Source: Azohydromonas lata NBRC 102462 (lineage in GTDB: Bacteria; Pseudomonadota; Gammaproteobacteria; Burkholderiales; Burkholderiaceae_C). Taken from it: DNA of 5,361 nucleotides. Location: assembly GCA_945878385.1 (NCBI GenBank), contig CAMCTE010000192.1, positions 1-5,361 of the forward strand, written 5' to 3'. Below the pieces are notes generated by a model that saw only the letters and a program-made list of their open reading frames with translations, was not told the DNA's origin and made no database searches. The position numbers were made by a program, and so were the translations under genes. This document shows, one piece after another, positions 4,236-5,361 of the stretch. Within the stretch, counting starts at the first letter, position 1, and the number at the start of each line of letters is the position of its first letter.

Positions 4236-5361
4236 ATGAATCCTACCTCCGAGCGTGGCGCGACACACCGGGTTTGGGGAGTGGCAGCCTTGGTGCACGC
4301 GGTGGGCGATGCCTTGCAGGCGCGCTTCGGCGCCGTGCGGGTCAGCGGCGAAATCAGCGCCTTGACGGAGGCCTCCAGCGGCCACCGCTACTTCAGCCTG
4401 AAGGACAGCCAGGGTCAGGCGGCACTGTTGCGCTGTGCGATGTTCCGCCGCTCGGCGGTGCAGCTGGCGTTTGCGCTGCGCGAGGGGCTGAAGGTGGAGG
4501 CCGTGGGGCGACTGGCCCTTTACGAGCCTCGTGGCGATCTTCAGTTCATCGTCGAATCCATCAGCTTGGTCGGCGCGGGCTCGTTGTATGAGGAGTTTCT
4601 CAAGCTCAAGGCCCGGTTGGCGGCTTTGGGGCTCTTCGACCCCGGGCGCAAGCGGCCCCTGCCCACGCACCCCCGCACCCTTGCGGTGGTGTCCTCTCTG
4701 CAGGCGGCCGCCCTGGCCGATGTCCTGGCCGTGATCGCGCGCCGCGCGCCGCATGTGTCCGTGATCGTCGTGCCGTGCATCGTGCAGGGTGTTGAGGCAC
4801 CTCCGACCATCGTCAGGGCCCTGCAGCAGGCCGCGGGGCTGCCGGAAGTGGATGCGGTGATCCTGGCGCGCGGCGGTGGTTCGCTGGAAGATTTGTGGGC
4901 CTTCAACGACGAGCGCGTGGTGCAGGCGGTTTCGCAGTGCACGGTGCCGCTGGTGTGCGGCGTGGGCCACGAAACCGATTTCACGCTGGCCGACTTCGCT
5001 GCCGATGTTCGCGCAGCCACGCCCACGGCCGCGGCCGAACTGTTGACGCCGCATCGGGACGAGGCCCTGCAGGGATTGGTCAGCACCGCACGGCGCCTGG
5101 GTGTAGGGATGGAGCGAGCCCTGGACCGGCATGCCCAACGCCTTGACCAGTTGGCCCAGGCGGTGCTGCGGCCGGCACAGGTGCTGAGCCGGCATGCCCA
5201 GGGCTTGCAGGCCCTGCAGGCGCGCTTGGCCACGGCGGCTCGCGAGCCGCTGCGGCAAGACGGGTTGAAACTCCAGCGCCGCGCCTCGCGCTTGATGGCT
5301 GCGCAGGCCGCCCAGGTGGGGCGCACCCAGCGCCACTGGCACAACCTGCAGGCCCGCATCC
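4236..5361 (+). CDS. xseA: Exodeoxyribonuclease VII large subunit, 3' end outside the window
   Basis: The first 375 codons of XseA are present; the reading frame is still open at the right edge. Exonuclease VII (XseA with several XseB subunits) degrades single-stranded DNA from both ends to short oligonucleotides in the cytoplasm, for repair and removal of ssDNA. The N-terminal OB fold spans about 13-110: VWGVAALVHAVGDAL leads into VSGEIS (36-41) and SSGHRYFSLKD (47-57). The catalytic region has RGGGSLEDLWAFNDERV (212-228) and VGHETDFTLADF (243-254). Asp162, Arg212, His245 and Asp248 match E. coli Asp155, Arg205, His238 and Asp241 with a constant offset of seven, so the active site looks intact. 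After about residue 275 the chain becomes an Ala/Gln/Leu/Arg-rich helical region, the coiled coil that holds XseB. The ATG at 4236 follows AAGGGG by seven bases, though that site is buried in a hairpin. The segment SSLQAAALAD (153-162) departs from the usual TGAALHD form. Confidence 0.97.
   Translation, partial: MNPTSERGATHRVWGVAALVHAVGDALQARFGAVRVSGEISALTEASSGHRYFSLKDSQGQAALLRCAMFRRSAVQLAFALREGLKVEAVGRLALYEPRGDLQFIVESISLVGAGSLYEEFLKLKARLAALGLFDPGRKRPLPTHPRTLAVVSSLQAAALADVLAVIARRAPHVSVIVVPCIVQGVEAPPTIVRALQQAAGLPEVDAVILARGGGSLEDLWAFNDERVVQAVSQCTVPLVCGVGHETDFTLADFAADVRAATPTAAAELLTPHRDEALQGLVSTARRLGVGMERALDRHAQRLDQLAQAVLRPAQVLSRHAQGLQALQARLATAAREPLRQDGLKLQRRASRLMAAQAAQVGRTQRHWHNLQARI

Noticed and set aside
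4164..5342. Minus-strand open frame of 392 codons, and a second at 4541-5359, opposite xseA
   Set aside because: Both are shadows of xseA. The plus-strand frame carries every exonuclease VII motif; the minus-strand translations are low-complexity His/Gln/Arg- or Ala/Ser/Arg-rich.

Overview
The window is high-GC bacterial DNA that carries housekeeping genes at normal density. The gene content and order, the protein sequences and the CCA-encoding tRNA all suggest a betaproteobacterium of the order Burkholderiales, probably Comamonadaceae or a close relative. That placement rests on recognising families and synteny, not on a database search.

Layout from left to right. Bases 1-131 are the tail of a plus-strand gene, probably a thiamine-diphosphate (TPP) enzyme of the acetolactate-synthase type. 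A plus-strand tRNA-Pro(TGG) follows at 186-262 with a strong hairpin terminator right behind it. The next five genes all lie on the minus strand, so they read right to left. They are lpxK (lipid A 4'-kinase), a small Trm112/UPF0434 protein, kdsB (CMP-Kdo synthetase), adk (adenylate kinase) and a short-chain dehydrogenase of the 3-hydroxyacyl-CoA dehydrogenase type 2 family. This last gene converges on the tRNA, and the terminator between them can work in both directions. A 256-base divergent intergenic region (3980-4235) separates lpxK from plus-strand xseA (exonuclease VII large subunit), which runs off the right edge.

How the genes fit together. lpxK, the Trm112-like gene and kdsB are tightly packed, with a 7-nt gap and then a 4-nt overlap, and should be one transcript. 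LpxK and KdsB supply two substrates that meet in Kdo-lipid A assembly: lipid IVA and CMP-Kdo. adk and the dehydrogenase follow after gaps of 73 and 79 nt, so they may be cotranscribed or have promoters of their own. The dehydrogenase is a metabolic enzyme with no obvious link to envelope biogenesis.

I found no mobile element, CRISPR array, phage gene, defence system or unknown gene cluster. The most interesting sequence is non-coding and lies in the lpxK-xseA divergent region. It holds a pair of DnaA-box-like 9-mers, a GC-rich imperfect inverted repeat, and a hairpin that would bury the xseA ribosome-binding site. No exciting undescribed system is supported by what I can see.
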